A stretch of 64,000 bases of DNA, taken from NCBI RefSeq assembly GCF_009389715.1, contig NC_052399.1:3426938-3490937 (forward strand). Reading direction: 5' to 3'. The notes below the pieces were generated by a model. The model searched no databases. It was not told the DNA's origin and saw only the letters and a program-made list of their open reading frames with translations. A program made the translations under genes and the position numbers. Positions 34,500-47,450 of the stretch are shown here, piece by piece. This DNA comes from Phoenix dactylifera. Its lineage: Eukaryota; Streptophyta; Magnoliopsida; Arecales; Arecaceae. The number at the start of each line of letters is the position of its first letter. The stretch's first letter is position 1.

Positions 34500-37038
34500 T
34501 CAATCCAAGTTCATGATAAGGTCATTGAAGGCCTCTATGTGTTCCTTGGAAACGCATCTTGTCATCATACGAGCGCCCTCCAATGGCGCCGGCGACTTCA
34601 AAAGGATCAACGAGGCGATGAAGTCATTGTTCGTCAGGGGACCAGCGTACATCGGCGTACCCCATCCGTAATCCACCTCGGAGAATCCCCAGCTTGGTCC
34701 AATCCGAGACATATATCGTTTCATAGTTAAATGTCATGCTAAACGGATCCCCGTCGACATCTCCCTTTGCCCACGCTGAGACCTCGGCCGCCATCCTGTC
34801 CTTGGCATCTCTGATCAAATCCACCACCTCCACAAGCGATGACCGGACGACCTTCCCACTGGGCACCATCATTTTCACGGGAAAGATGCAGTTGCCGTAG
34901 TAACCCCTGTCAAGCTTCAAAATATGGCGAACGCTTGCGAAGAAACAGAGCCGGACGTCGACTTCGGGCGACAGTTTAAGAGCTTTGGTCCGGCACTGCC
35001 AGGCCTTGGCGGTCAGCACGTCGAAGGTGGAGCATCTTCGGCCGGTGTGCTCCATGAAGCTGTTCTTCAGCTGGTTGATGTAATCCAAGGGGAAGTCGAC
35101 TGCAGAGTACTCTAAAGCCAGTTTGGGGAGGTCTGGAAGAGGCCCAGGCTTGATCTTTGGGTTGGGGAAGGCCTCTCGGTTCCAGACTGGCTTCACGGCG
35201 GGCTCTGGAAGCCCTCGGGCAATCTCTCCGACCGCGTTGATGAACTGCGCCGCTCCCAGTCCGTCGGCCGACGCGTGGTTGAACCTGAGACCCACCACGA
35301 ATCCGCCGCATCTGAATTCCGTGACCTGAGTCCACGAATTCACCGGTCAAGCGATGACAATCATGTGGCCTATATACATATACGTATGCATTACCCGAAT
35401 ATAAGATAGATAGGGGCTGTATCTTTGCGCGAAAGAAAGATTCATCTTCCTTCGAACGAACCCACCATTGGATCGTTGCAGTAGCTACTTTGAGATCCGT
35501 ACAGATGATGAAAAAAATTGGAGTGCTTTGAGATTTGTGTGGGTTGCAATCTAATGGTAAAAAGATCGATTGTTCTTTCGTACCAAAGGTCCAAAGATGA
35601 CCCTTTCCTACCGTGGCGATCGGAGGACGGCACATATACGATGAGTTAGTGGGGCAGAATAGAGAGCAGCTCGGGCAGATATTACTTATGCTCTACCTCG
35701 AAGAAGATGCTGCAATGGTGATCGATTGTATTTAGCAGAGTGTTGACACGCACAGATGGTGTGTTTGGCACCCGCTGCATGACACGTGTGAGCTTGTGAG
35801 AGGCTCGTGGTATTATAGGTCATTTATATGTTCGAGAGGCGAATAGTGCAACAAACTCAGCCGCTTTCTTCATGGTACACCATTCACCAGAACTTCTATG
35901 GGAGAGTTTTGGGTTCACCTCTTCCCCCCTCCGTCTTTTTCTTTATGACTCTCATGGGAGCACTTATGGTTGTATCAACAAAAAAAAAAAAAAAACATTC
36001 AAGACCATAAACTGGACCCGGCCCAAGCCGGGCACTGCGATAATGACTTGCAGGCGGTGGTCCACGGAAGGAAGTGCCATGTTTGTATCCAATGATGGAC
36101 TCTACTTTGTTACGGTGGGAACAATGAACATGGGCATCTAATGTCATTTATGGTCATGCGATGGGAGTAGGAATGCATGGGACGCGGTTCGTTCTCCTAT
36201 CTCTGCCCTTGGATTTAATTTTCTTCAAGGGTTGGCAGTTGTTTTTGTCGCCGTACGACGGGAGTTAGGTGACGGTAAAGTCCCGAAAAAATAACATTTC
36301 TCTTTTGCGTTTCTGTTGGGAAACGGGATGGTGACATTTTCCCAATGCTGGAATCACGGTCGCAGTCTCCATCCTCGTCCGTCGGTGACTCGGGATGACA
36401 CGGACGGGATAACTCAGCATCAAAATCGGGGATAAATTAAGGCTCTATCTTCTAAGCAAAGAATTCTGTATTTAATTTTGCAATCCAAGCTTAATCTAAA
36501 ATCCACAAATCCTTCTCTAGTCTACATTGTTGAAATAAATTTAGAATAACACGGTCGATCAAGAACTGAAAAAAGAAGGAAGAAGGAAGAAGGAAGAAGG
36601 AAAAATCCAGAGTTAATTTATGTAATATACCTGAACCATCATGATGGTATCGGCTGGCTCGATTTCCAGTTTGGTGTAGGGCACCAGGTCTTCTTGGGGT
36701 ATGAGCAAGGGGCGCTCAAGGTAATTGACGTCCTCCAGGCTGCAGTCGGCCGACGCGTCCACGAACCAGACCCCTTCGCCGGTGCACTCGATCCGCGCCT
36801 CTACCCCCTCCGGTTCGACGATCCGGCCGGCCAGGGGGTAGTAGAGGACCAGCGCCTTGGCCATGGCTTCCCTTATCGACCTGGCCGGTTCGCGGCCGTG
36901 CTTGAACACGTGGAGCGACTCCACCAGGCCCCGGTGCGTCGGGTACCGGTCCAGCCACGAGAGCGGCAGCGTCCCGGACGGCGTCGGCTCGGCCGGCCGG
37001 ACCGGCGATTCCGAAGACTTGGTGATGGTAAAGCCCAT
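34500..37038 (-). pseudogene. BAHD acyltransferase, two exons, one frameshift
   Basis: Exon 1 is 36631-37038 (start MGFTITKSSESPVRP, 136 codons, CAG|GTATAT donor). Exon 2 is 34500-35325 (acceptor CTCAG|GTC). The catalytic HXXXD motif is present as HASADG, and the C-terminal DFGWG-type motif as DYGWG. The reading frame breaks at 34686, where an extra A after a G run (GGGGATTC for GGGGTTC) puts DYGWG and the last 74 residues in another frame. Without this one base the exons would be open throughout. Relatives are acyl-CoA-dependent acyltransferases acting on alcohols, phenolics or monolignols (benzyl-alcohol benzoyltransferase/AT-like clade); the substrate cannot be predicted. It is either a recent pseudogene or a sequencing error. 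Confidence 0.8.
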
Positions 37039-37116
37039 AGCGGTGGGAGGGAGAGTTCGGTCGATAGGTAAACGGTGGAAAGCTCTCCTTTTCTCTTCCC
37101 CAACGCCTACGGCCGG

Positions 37117-37128
37117 TGTATATATATA
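37117..37128 (-). promoter_or_regulatory. TATA box of the minus-strand BAHD copy
   Basis: The minus strand reads TTATATATATACAC about 80-90 bases upstream of the ATG at 37038, a good plant TATA box at a normal distance. Confidence 0.6.
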
Positions 37129-37138
37129 ATAAAACTGG

Positions 37139-40100
37139 GGCCTTTTCTGGGTAAGTGGGTTTACAATACCATACCGAGTCACAGAAGGGGGTCACTTTTC
37201 TGGGTGCTTAATCTAAATCAACGGCAACAAGGGTAAGGGGCTGCCCGTGTTTTGTCGTCTTCTTTTGGGGCACAGCTGTCCGTGTTGTTTTCGAGTTTAA
37301 AATTCCAGGTTCGGTACGAGATGTAACGGCTACAATGGCTTCCAGCGATGGGGTTTGGTACGGGAAAACATGGCGGAGGAGTCGGCAACTTGGCATGGTG
37401 TAGTTTAATGAAATTATTGCCGACACCGGTGTCCCACCGAAGCCCGTGCATGTGCCTTGGAATATAATGCTAATGCTTTCTTCGAAGTTAGGGATTGCTT
37501 GATAAAAAGCCATGGTGTGACACATGTTTGAGCTTTTGAAAGTTTTATTTATAAAAATACTAATCAAGAGTTTAAGTTGTAAATTTCATGTGGACCATTT
37601 AGTGTGTTTTTTTTGAATAAATTCACTTGCAGCGATAATTGGCAGTCGTAGACATTCTGCTAGCTTTTTTTTTTCTCCTTAACGAAGTTCTACGTGGTTC
37701 TACTTTTATATGTATATATTTTTTTTGCTAAACCGGATACAGTTAAAAAAATCAAAAGATATCAAATCATAGAGCGCTCTGGATACCTCCCTTTCTCCAA
37801 TCACATGGCACTCCTAGTTTTACTTTCTTTTAACATAAGATACTTGCATACTTGGCCAGAACATCTTTCCTTTTTAAAAAGATGATGTGAAATGCTTTTA
37901 TATTAATTTTATTGCTGCTATTCAAGAATGCTGACAGGACAATAATTTGTTATTTTTGCTTCATCTTTTAAGATTGGATAGTATTTTTGGTTTGTCCTGC
38001 TATCATATATAATTAATAAATATGCTGGGATATATCAACCATCTAGTTGGCACCACTCCCATGAACTAGGAGAGATCTAAACTCAAATCAACAGAGATGG
38101 TGGCATTTTAATCATATTTCTTACTAAACAATAACGATGATGATGCTATAGGTACAGATAGAAAAAGTATATATGTCCTATTTTGCATACCTTGTATTAC
38201 TTTTTTTACATTGACTCTTGGACTTATTCAAGAAACTATGGAAGGTCTCTCTCTCCCTCACTCTCTCACCCCCAATATTTTTTAAAAATTACAAAATAAG
38301 TTTCTATATATTTAAAATTACAACAATTAAATTTTACATGATTATAGAAGCTCACTATATACTTAAGCAATAATCTACAAAGGCTTGGATGAGTTCAAAT
38401 TTTAGACATTCATTTATACATAATGCTGCATAAGAACCATTTTTTCTTATGAGTGCTGCATCGAAAAATGTTGGAAAGGGATGCATAATAAATTATCTAT
38501 GGGTACAAGACCTTGTATGTCGGTGGCCTTCTCATTATAATTTTTGTCGGTTCAAGTGAAGCTTTAATACCTTTTCCATAGAAACTCTGGATCAAGATGA
38601 CACACCCTTACAATCGCTTGTAAGAGTTGATATTATCTGTGTATGAGAGTGATATATTATTATTCATTGTATATTAGAATGAGACAGGTAGATCCCCGTG
38701 TGCCACACAGAAATTAAACAGAAAGAGACCTATTCATATATTCCATAGAATAGGGCTCTTTCTGATATATTGATTAAAGGTGATTGTTCTACTTAATTAG
38801 CTCGACGCGTCACTCTCCCTAAAGAAAGGATTGGGGGTGTCAAATGGACTCTTGTGCCCTTCTCTTGATGGGGAGAGATCACATGTACAAATATGTGTTT
38901 TTAAAAAATTGAAATTATTTAGAAGCGAAGTTTTGTATGTAAATAAGAGTTTAACGAGAAAAAACACTTGTTATAAGATAGATATTTGTACTGTTAACAA
39001 ATTAATCTTTTTTTGAGAAAAAGATGAAGGATATTGGCCATACTTCAAGAAAAGATTAGGCGGTTCCAAGTCAAGGGCTTTACCAAAATATCCAAAGTGA
39101 ACTTAACATAAGGACTTGCAAAACAAAATACTCTTTGAGATATCAAAGGCAGCTCAAAAGTTAATCTTTTCAGTAATTTTCTATCAATTCTTTTTTCTCT
39201 TCTCCTTAATTTACTTGTTGGACATCAAGTTTGCCTGAGAAATGCTCAACATTCTAAACGCTTTTGGTATCTGCCCCTTTCTCGAGCAAAAACAAGGAGC
39301 GATGGCTCTGGTTGTGAGATTCCACGCTTGACTTCCGCTTAGACCCGTACCTTTTGATATTTTCAACTCCACATTGGTTTGAAAAGAGAAGATGGAATAA
39401 CGTGCCCGGCGGCTAGTAAGTTGATTTCAAAGACCTTTTTATCCGCATTGAGTCATGGTATGCCACTAGGGTAGAAGTAATTATTAAGTGGACTAGGTTC
39501 ATTATAATTTAAAGATCTAAGATGAATATAATTGTTTTATTATATGTAATGGCAATATATCCTGGAGCTAAGTTTGCGGTAGATCGGATCCATCTAATAA
39601 CTTTTTCTACAATTTTAATGAAGAAAGGATTAGGTGGCTGGCCTATAAACAAGTTGCTAAGTCGACTGACTATTAAGTTGCCAAGTCTTCTCTTTTCAAC
39701 TCCACATTGGTTTGAAAAGAGAAGAGGGAATAACGCGCCCTGGCAGCTATTAAGTTGATATCAAAAGTTTTTTTATGCGTATCGAGTCAGGTAGAAGAAA
39801 TTATTAAGTGAATCAGATTCATTAGAGATCTAAAATAAATATAATTTATATATATATATATAGAGCTAAGTTTGCGGTGGATTTGATCTAACCTAATAAT
39901 GTTTTCTACAATTTCAATGGAGATAAAAAGTAATTTTCACCGGCCTTTTCTTGGGTGGTTGGCCACTAAACAAGTTGGCAACTTCACACTACGCAACTTG
40001 ACTGGCCCTTTTATTTGGTGGCAGCGACAGGAAAAATATTCGCTACCAGGCCATTAATTTCTCCATTTAATGTAAGGTTCCACGCATTGAGAACGCTTAC

Positions 40101-42639
40101 GTGTTTGAAAAAAAAGGGGGAGTTGGGGTTGGGGAGTCACCTTCGCTTAGCTATGTAGTTGTCTTGATGAATTAAATTATCGTCACTGATGATGTAGAAC
40201 ACGTGGTGCCACACCAACCATCTCATATTTTATTGGTGCAACGAGATCCCACTAATAATGATTGATCATCAAGAAAAATATTGCTCACTCTCTTGTAGAA
40301 GCAAAGATATACCAAATTTTGTCAAATGTAAAAAGAAATACCTTGCGACTCATCAAATGACATCTTACCATATTTTTTCCATATAATTAGACAAGTTGTA
40401 TAAGAAACCACTAACCACTTTAAAGCTTTAATCTTATCAAAATCTTGTAAAGCTTTGGTCTTGATTGACTTGAAGCTTTTACATTCAACAGCTCGTGATA
40501 TAGAAGCTTCTAATTGTTATCATATCACTAGATCACTGCCATTATCATATTAAACCTCCATATGCCTCCCATGTAGTTCATGACTCAAATCGACTATATC
40601 TTTATAGCCACATTTTGGAGAAGTCAAATGAATCGTCTCCTTTCAAGCAAGATCTCAAGCAATTGAAAAAGAAAAAGCTGTGATCTTATTTTATCAATAA
40701 CAAATATCTAACTCAGAATATCTAAGCGCACTTCACCTTTTCTCTCTCTCAAGAAAGGTGATGAGGTGTCATACAATAACCTCTTGTGCATGGTTTGCTT
40801 CCGAGAGTACTATGCAGTATTTGATAATCGCTATCAAAAGATGGACGGCTATCAACAACGGCATGCTATATATGTATGGCCAAATTCTTTTTTGAGAATG
40901 CTATCAAGAACGTGGGAAAAGAAAGAAGAAAATCAAAGGGAATGGATGGTGAGAGGGGGTGACGATGGTTGGTGAAGTTGGTGCGCCAAGCACTCTTGTT
41001 AAAGAAAACTAGATGGTCGTCGTGACAGGCGCACCACCGGACCCAATGCCTAGTTGCTTCATGCCCCACGTTGACTCATACACAAGCACTTCGTGCAATA
41101 CACCAAACCATTCTCTTTGATCTCCACAATGTATTCGAAGGCTTTAAGGTTTAGTTTTCTCTACATGCATTTCGTTAATGGGACAGGTGGGATTCCACAT
41201 ACTAAAGAAAATGTAATCCAGAGTTCTTCTCCGGTAGAACCGATGAAGCTGAAATAGGCTGTTAATGGGACCGGTGAGATTCCACATACCAAAGCACGAA
41301 GAAAAGAACTGGAGACGTACAGTGAGCAACTTTGAAGAGAATTTTCTCTTTCTCAGATCTCTCATTATAAAACGAACGTTTGGCACTTTTTTTTTTAATA
41401 ACAAAAGCGAATGACCACAATAAAAGTCAAATGCATAGAATCTAGTAAGCACCTAAAGGATGAAGAGTGAAGGAGAGAAATGGGAGACAACAAGACTAGA
41501 GCATGCTCAACTGGACCGACAGATGTTAAGAATGGGCGAATATTACCGCTCCTAAGAGAACAAAAGAATGGATGAATGACATGGAAGACGGATGTTTCGA
41601 ACAAATGGAGAATAAAAAAACGGACGGATGATGATAGAAGATAGACGCTAAAAATGGACGAACAAATGGTGAGAGACAGCGGAAGAAGTTACTGGAGAGA
41701 TAGAGGAGGGCGGTGACGGCCTCAAGGAGGCAGAAGAGCGGACCCGAGACTAAGAGGTTAGAAGGAGGGGATGAGAGATTGTAGAATTTTTATTTTTTTA
41801 AAAAAAGTGGAAGTAAAAAATTTTCACTATTATTTTTTTCAAAAATAATAAAAATTATTTAAAAAATAAAGAATAGAAATTAAGTAATCAAAATATTTTC
41901 TGTATCAAATTTTATGTTCTTATATAAAATATTAAAAATAGTTTTTTCTTTTCTAGGGAGGAGGAAATGTGACCCCCACTTAGGATATACTGAAAGCAAA
42001 CCCAGCAGACTCGAGCCAAACATATTGACTAGCGAGAGAAAGTTGAAGAGCCAACTCTTTCCTTGTGGATATGGGAGGCGTCAATGTCTCTTTTTGTTTT
42101 CAGCCAGCTAATCACGGTGGAAGAGTCACACGCAATCCATAAATTTCTTTGCATCTATGATTCTCAGTGCTGATTTGACACCACACAAGCAGCAATTAAA
42201 TAACGCCATGATACGAATGGAACCCAAACACAGTGGTATTGCCTCGGTAGGCAGATGCCAAACTTTCCCTTTGGCAGTGGAAGCCATTAGACGGCAGCGA
42301 CTGACGACCCGTTGCTGCGAGAGAACAAGGCAGCTGCAAAAGTGAGCTTTCACATTTCATTTGATGCCGTGATTAAACCTCCTCGATACATCCAGTGTTC
42401 GTCGGATTCTCGATGTGGTCCAATATGCTTCGTATTTCTTTGACCACCAAGCATGCCATTTTTCTGAAAAAGAGAGGAATAATTAAGTAACAGATTAAGT
42501 ACACAAGGCTTTTAGAAAGCAAAATGTGACATGGTGCAAGTGAGAGACGTGAGAACAGTGGGTAAAAGGCATCATTCATTCCGGTTGAATGATAAATTTA
42601 CCACGCGAAGCTTTAATATTCATGCCCTTAATGGCTACT
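37139..42639. other. Intergenic region between BAHD copies, left part
   Basis: AT-rich sequence without a supportable gene. A minus-strand ORF at 37208-37567 has no recognisable family. A tandem duplication lies at 39361-40000. The stretch 41760-41940 is A/T-homopolymer-rich. Nothing else could be named. Confidence 0.55.
39361..40000. repeat. Tandem duplication, unit about 337 bp
   Basis: Both units start TTCAACTCCACATTGGTTTG (39361 and 39697) and continue with AAAAGAGAAGA, GAATAACG, TATTAAGTGGA/TATTAAGTGAA, GAGCTAAGTTTGCGGT and AACAAGTTG in the same order. There are no long ORFs. Confidence 0.8.
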
Positions 42640-42779
42640 TTCGATCGAGTAAGGGGTGGGTAACCAGAATGGCTTGCCATAGTATAAGGCCGGCGAAGGG
42701 GTCCTCGGGTAATGAGGACCGGCCGAACCAAGGGAAAGGTGCGGACAATCGGATGTGATCCGCTGTGGTACATAGCATT

Positions 42780-43530
42780 CTCCGATAACCGTATGGACGT
42801 ACCATCGGATCTTTGAGGAAGAGATCGAAAACCTCCAATGGTACTTTATAGAGATTTTGGAGCTACCAGAGGAGCGAGTGGAGGCGGCAAGGCATGCATG
42901 GGAGACAATGGCGATCGCCACTCAAAGTCTCAGACAGAGAGTCCCTGTTGAATAAATCATTCGGGATCTCATGACTCCGAAAAAGTTGAAGTACGAGGTG
43001 GAGACCTTTTCCGATGGTGGAGGACTACAACGTCTTCCAATTTCGATGTGAGGACGACCGGAACGGGGCTCTGGCAGGTGGACTGTGGGTAGTGGCCGGG
43101 CAACCACCGGCGATGGAACTATAGGCACCGGATTTCATCTCTAATGTGGACAAGGCAAAGAGTTGGTGGTTTGGATCCGGCTACCCTGTCTCCTGCTGGA
43201 ATACTAGAAGAAGAAATTGATCATAGAGATTGCCAGCGATAACGAGCCAGCCTCCAGCTCTTGACAGCTTCACTAAGTAGTTTCGAAAGCTTGGCTATGC
43301 TTGAGTCAAGATTGAGATGAATGCTCTAGATCAGCTCAAACCGAGGATCTTAATCCGAGGGCGAGCTAGAGTGTTCTCGCAAAGCTTGGTCTATGAGAAT
43401 ATTCCGGCTTTCTGCTATCAATGTGGCGGAATCGACCATAAAGATGAAGATCGTAGCAAGCCGCTGCCGGTGCCGATATTGAGGAAAAAAGGGCGAACAA
43501 AGTTTCCCTAGCTTCGATGATGGAGGAACG
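42780..43530 (+). pseudogene. LINE ORF1 (DUF4283/zinc-knuckle type) remnant
   Basis: Through several frames the plus strand reads ILELPEERVEAARHAWETMA (near 42853), VWIRLPCLLLEY (near 43170), EIASDNEP (near 43230), LIRGRARVFSQSLVYENIPA and a zinc-knuckle-like FCYQCGGIDH (43344-43437). This order is that of the nucleic-acid-binding ORF1 of plant L1-type LINEs. Stops and shifts are frequent and the last zinc ligand is lost. No reverse transcriptase follows. Confidence 0.65.
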
Positions 43531-44254
43531 GAGGTGGTTACCCTGACGGGAGGAAGGGCCGAGAACTAAAAGTAGGCTGATGTTCGGCCCGTGGTTGGCG
43601 ACGGCCCAAAATCCAGCAACCAAGAGCTTTCGGGAGTAGGTTGCACGTAAGGAAGACAGACGAGTAGTCTACCTCCGAGTCTACCTCAGGGCCGGTTTCG
43701 TCCCAGTCTGGACCGAGTTTCCTGAGGAATAGACAGAGTTCGCCGGATTCGCCATCTGATTCCGATGGATAGCAGAAGCTGTCCAAGGTAGCTCGCTGCC
43801 ACTTGCCAATGAAGATAATTCTAGTTCTTGAATAGGTGCATATTACTCCATTGGTAGAAAAGATCCCTAATTTTGGGCTTTTACTGTAATATAGGTACCT
43901 GCAAAATAGGAAGCTTGCCCAATATTACCATCTCCAGTACCCGCCCCGTATAATTTTTTTTGTTCCCTCGGTGATTGACAACTGCGGAATACAACAAGCG
44001 GTGCCTTCCCGCGATCCCTAGCAGCTCAATGGGCAACATAACATGTATTAGTACAGAAACTGACAAACGGTTATTGCCAGATATTATAATTATAAGCAGC
44101 AGGATCGTCCTACCAAGAGAAACAACACATTTCACATTTACAATGGGGCACATATTATTTATTACATCGTAATGATTCCCCAAGGGCTTATTTGCAGTAA
44201 CGTGTCGCAAAACGATTAAAAAAAAAAAAGCTAACTACTGTACAGGTAGGGCCT
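43531..44254. other. Gene-free spacer
   Basis: No coding sequence supported. A run of A at about 44219-44229 lies just before the SINE. Confidence 0.45.
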
Positions 44255-44651
44255 TTTTTTTTTTTTTGCTAATAAAAAAGGGATAGGGGAGGAAGGATAA
44301 GCCCACCCCCGCATAGCAGCTCTCACTGGCCCCCGCCCCGCCAGGAGAATGTTCGATGCGGGCAGAAATGGCCGTGTGTTGGGCACCCCGACCGGTTTAC
44401 TCATACCCTCCCCACCCGTAGGCCCGGCTCAGCTACTCCTCTGAGCTCTGGCTCGAGTCCCACGTGTGAGTACGTCACACCCGGCACCACCCCGGCTACT
44501 ACCGGTTCAAGAGCGGTCCTACACCACAAGTCCAAGCAGTAGCCAAAGTAGTGAGCTCTGGTCCACAATTTAATCGTCACCGCAGCGATTCGAACTTGGG
44601 ACCTTGTGGTTAGAATTGCTGCCCAGTAGCACTAGGCTACCACCTTGGTGG
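44255..44651 (-). mobile_element. tRNA-derived SINE
   Basis: On the minus strand the element starts near 44651 with CCACCAAGGTGGTAGCCTAGTGC, containing a box A-like TAGCCTAGTGC. About 45 bases later comes a box B-like AGTTCGAATCG. It ends in a poly-A tail, seen as the T run at 44254-44267 on the plus strand. An imperfect target duplication flanks it: CAGGTAGGGCCTTT near 44243 and CAGGTAGGTGGGCCTTT near 44652. The middle is GC-rich and non-coding. This is the layout of a plant tRNA-derived SINE; the family is not identified. Confidence 0.7.
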
Positions 44652-44951
44652 CAGGTAGGTGGGCCTTTACGGACCACACATTCACACTAACCAAATATTG
44701 ACAAACGTAGGTGGAGAGAAGACCGAATGCTTAACGGAACAACATAACATAAAATGAAGCTAGTATCCATTCTCTTCCCCGAAGATTTCACACTAGTGCC
44801 AAGGGAGTAAAGGAAGAGAGAGGGAAACACCTAAAGCAATCGGCCATAAATTCTCCTCCTCCATCCCTGTTCCCCGTAACCCTTTTCCAAAGCAACTCAC
44901 AGATTTGCTTCGCAGAAACAACTAGCATACCTTACCACCCGTTTGATCACC
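44652..44951. other. Upstream flank of the plus-strand BAHD copy
   Basis: No clear TATA box. The sequence just before the ATG (44952) is pyrimidine-rich (CTCCTCCATCCCTGTTCCCC), as in plant leaders. Confidence 0.4.
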
Positions 44952-47450
44952 ATGACCATCTCTGTGAACAGGCTCTCCCAGAACCTGGTAGTCCCCTCCG
45001 AGCCCACTCCCACCGGCATCCTCCGCCTCTCGTGGCTCGACCGATACCCGACGCAGCGAGCCCTCATCGAGTCACTGCATGTATTCAAGGAAGGGCACGA
45101 ACCGGCGACGGTCATCAAGCGGGCGCTGGCCAAGGCATTGGTCCCCTACTACCCTCTCGCCGGCCGGCTCGTGGTGTCGGACCGCGGGGAGCTCCAGGTT
45201 TCATGCACCGGTGATGGAGTCTGGTTCATGGAGGCATCGGCCCAACTGCAGCCTCGAGGACGTGGATTATTTGGAACACCCTTTGATTATATCCAAGGAT
45301 GAGCTCCTGCCTCATCCCCGGCCCAAGCTAGACCCATCTCAAGAAGAGGAATTGCTTTTGCTCGTTTCAGGTACCTTCTTTTTTTTGCCCCCCTTCTCCC
45401 CCTCTCTCTCTCTCTCTCTCTCACCAAATAGTTAAACAGAGTCTTTTTTTTTAAAAAAAAAGTTTTCTGCCTGGTTTTGTTTCATTAACCGATGCAAATA
45501 GGTTATCCCGATTCAGGACGAACGGAATTCCTTGAATTGAAACCAAGTTCTGTGACCTTCCCCCCTCCTGCTTTCCGCTTGCAATCAAGTGGGAAACCGA
45601 GACTTTGCAGCTTCAAGCGAGAATTCCCATGTCTTGAAGTCACTGGTGCAAACCATTAGATATATTTCTAGCTAGAGCTGTAGATCACCAGGCATATACG
45701 GATGGAAGAGTGTTCTCCAGCTAACAAAGTATTTTACTCAGATCGGTGCTGCCGACAAGCAGAAAAAGGCCAGTGTTCTGCCAACCACCCAGAGAAATAA
45801 TTGAGTTGCACATGGGAAAGTACTCTTTTCAAAGCCACAAGCTGGCAGACCATTCTAGAGCTGTACCACCGCCACCCAGATCAATTGATCATTTCCGTGT
45901 CTCGACGGATGGACGTCCAAGATGGAGTCCTCCAAAGGGAGTGGTCCAATTCAATCACCCGTCGTTGACGATGGGTGATGTGATTTAAAGTAGATCCTGA
46001 AAATGTTGCGTGAATTATAATATATATCTTTTACTCGTTTTTGACAATCTATGTGCTTAATTAGGTTTTTGCCCTTTATGAAAAATCTACGTGCGAGCAT
46101 CCGAGCGTCACCTTGGACGGCCTAGTAATCTAGAATGCCACTTTTTCCTCCTCCTCTTCTTTCTTACGTGTGATGGCTGCAATAAATTTATCAGTAGTCT
46201 ACGGTAAACCTAGCCTAACTAATAATTTTCCATTCTTGAAAGACTTAAATTAAATTCAGACGGGTCGTGCTCCAAGATGTTATTATTATTATTATTTTTT
46301 TTGAAATAGATGATATATCTATAAAAAAATATTAAAATATGGTATATTTTGGAGCACACCATGCAGTTTATTATTTTTAATTTAAAAGAGTGAGTGGTTG
46401 ATCATGTCATGTACGATATTTTTAATTTAAAAAGTACCTTCAGGGTGGTTGGTCATGTCATGTACGAGGCCAGTCTGCAGCCTCTGGGCTTCTAAGATGT
46501 TCTTAGTTTTTAAGAACTTTTTCTAGTAGCATGATGCAATATCCATACAATAAACTAACATTTCAGCCATTGCAAACAACTTCCAACTCAAATTTCCAAT
46601 AAATCCAGGTCACGGAGTTCATTTGCGGTGGATTCGTGGTCGGCCTCAGATTCAGTCATGCCATCGCGGACGGCCCGGGAGCAGCACAATTCGTCGCAGC
46701 CGTTGCAGACTTCTCCAAAGGCCTCGCGGGGCCAACCGTGGAGCCGGTTTGGAGCCGGGACGCCATCCCTGATCCCCCAAAATTGAAGTCGGCCCCTGAA
46801 CTTTCCCCCTCCGACGTCCGCCTCCAGTATCTAGTAATGGATGTCTCCTTGGAGTACATCAACCATCTAAAGAACCAATTCATGGAGCAAACAGGTCAGA
46901 GATGCTCGGCTTTCGAAGTCCTAATCGCAAAGGCTTGGCAGAGCCGGACGCAGGCGATTAGGTTCGAGCCCGAGTCCAATGTCCATCTTTATTTCGCCAT
47001 GAATGCCTCGCCCATTGCTGCACCAATTGCTGCCCTCCCAAGGGGGTTACTACGGGAATTGCTACTACATCATGAACGTCACCACTACAAGTGGGAAAAT
47101 CTTTGCAGTCCCCAATAATTGAGATCGTGAAGTTGATTAAAGATGCTAAGAAGAGGCTTCCTGTGGAATTTTCCAAGTGGGCTAAGGGAGAGCTAAAGGA
47201 GGACCCATATAAGTTGACGACGGCCTATGATTCGTTGCTGGTTTCGGACTGGACCCACCTGGGGTTCTCCGAGGTGGACTATGGATGGGGATCGCCGGTG
47301 CATGTTGTCCCATTGACGAATTCTGATAGCATAGCTACTTGCATCCTTATCAAGCCATCCGCCACAAAGCACGGTGCCCGTTTGATGACGCAGTGTGTTT
47401 CGGAGGAACACTTGATGGCATTCCATGATGGAATGATGAACCTTGCCTAA
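44952..47450 (+). pseudogene. BAHD acyltransferase, two exons, four +1 frameshifts
   Basis: Exon 1 runs from the ATG at 44952 ([14 protein letters not shown]) to the donor TTTCAG|GTACC at 45370. Exon 2 runs from 46609 (CCAG|GTC) to TAA at 47448-47450. It shares [23 protein letters not shown] (HAIADG) and DYGWG with the minus-strand copy at 34500-37038. The frame is broken four times, each by one extra base in a short homopolymer: C run 45241-45243, T run 45365-45367 (which also spoils the splice phase), G run 47042-47046 and A run 47096-47099. Net shift is +4, so no full protein is made as given. It is probably a pseudogene; homopolymer sequencing errors are the alternative. Confidence 0.8.

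Noticed and set aside
37208..37567. 119-codon minus-strand ORF upstream of the BAHD copy
   Set aside because: No family resemblance, no splice or promoter support, and it lies in the upstream flank of another gene.
44590..44650. A functional tRNA gene on the minus strand
   Set aside because: The A and B boxes are present, but the sequence does not fold into an obvious cloverleaf, and it continues into a 400-bp body with an A-tail, as in a SINE.
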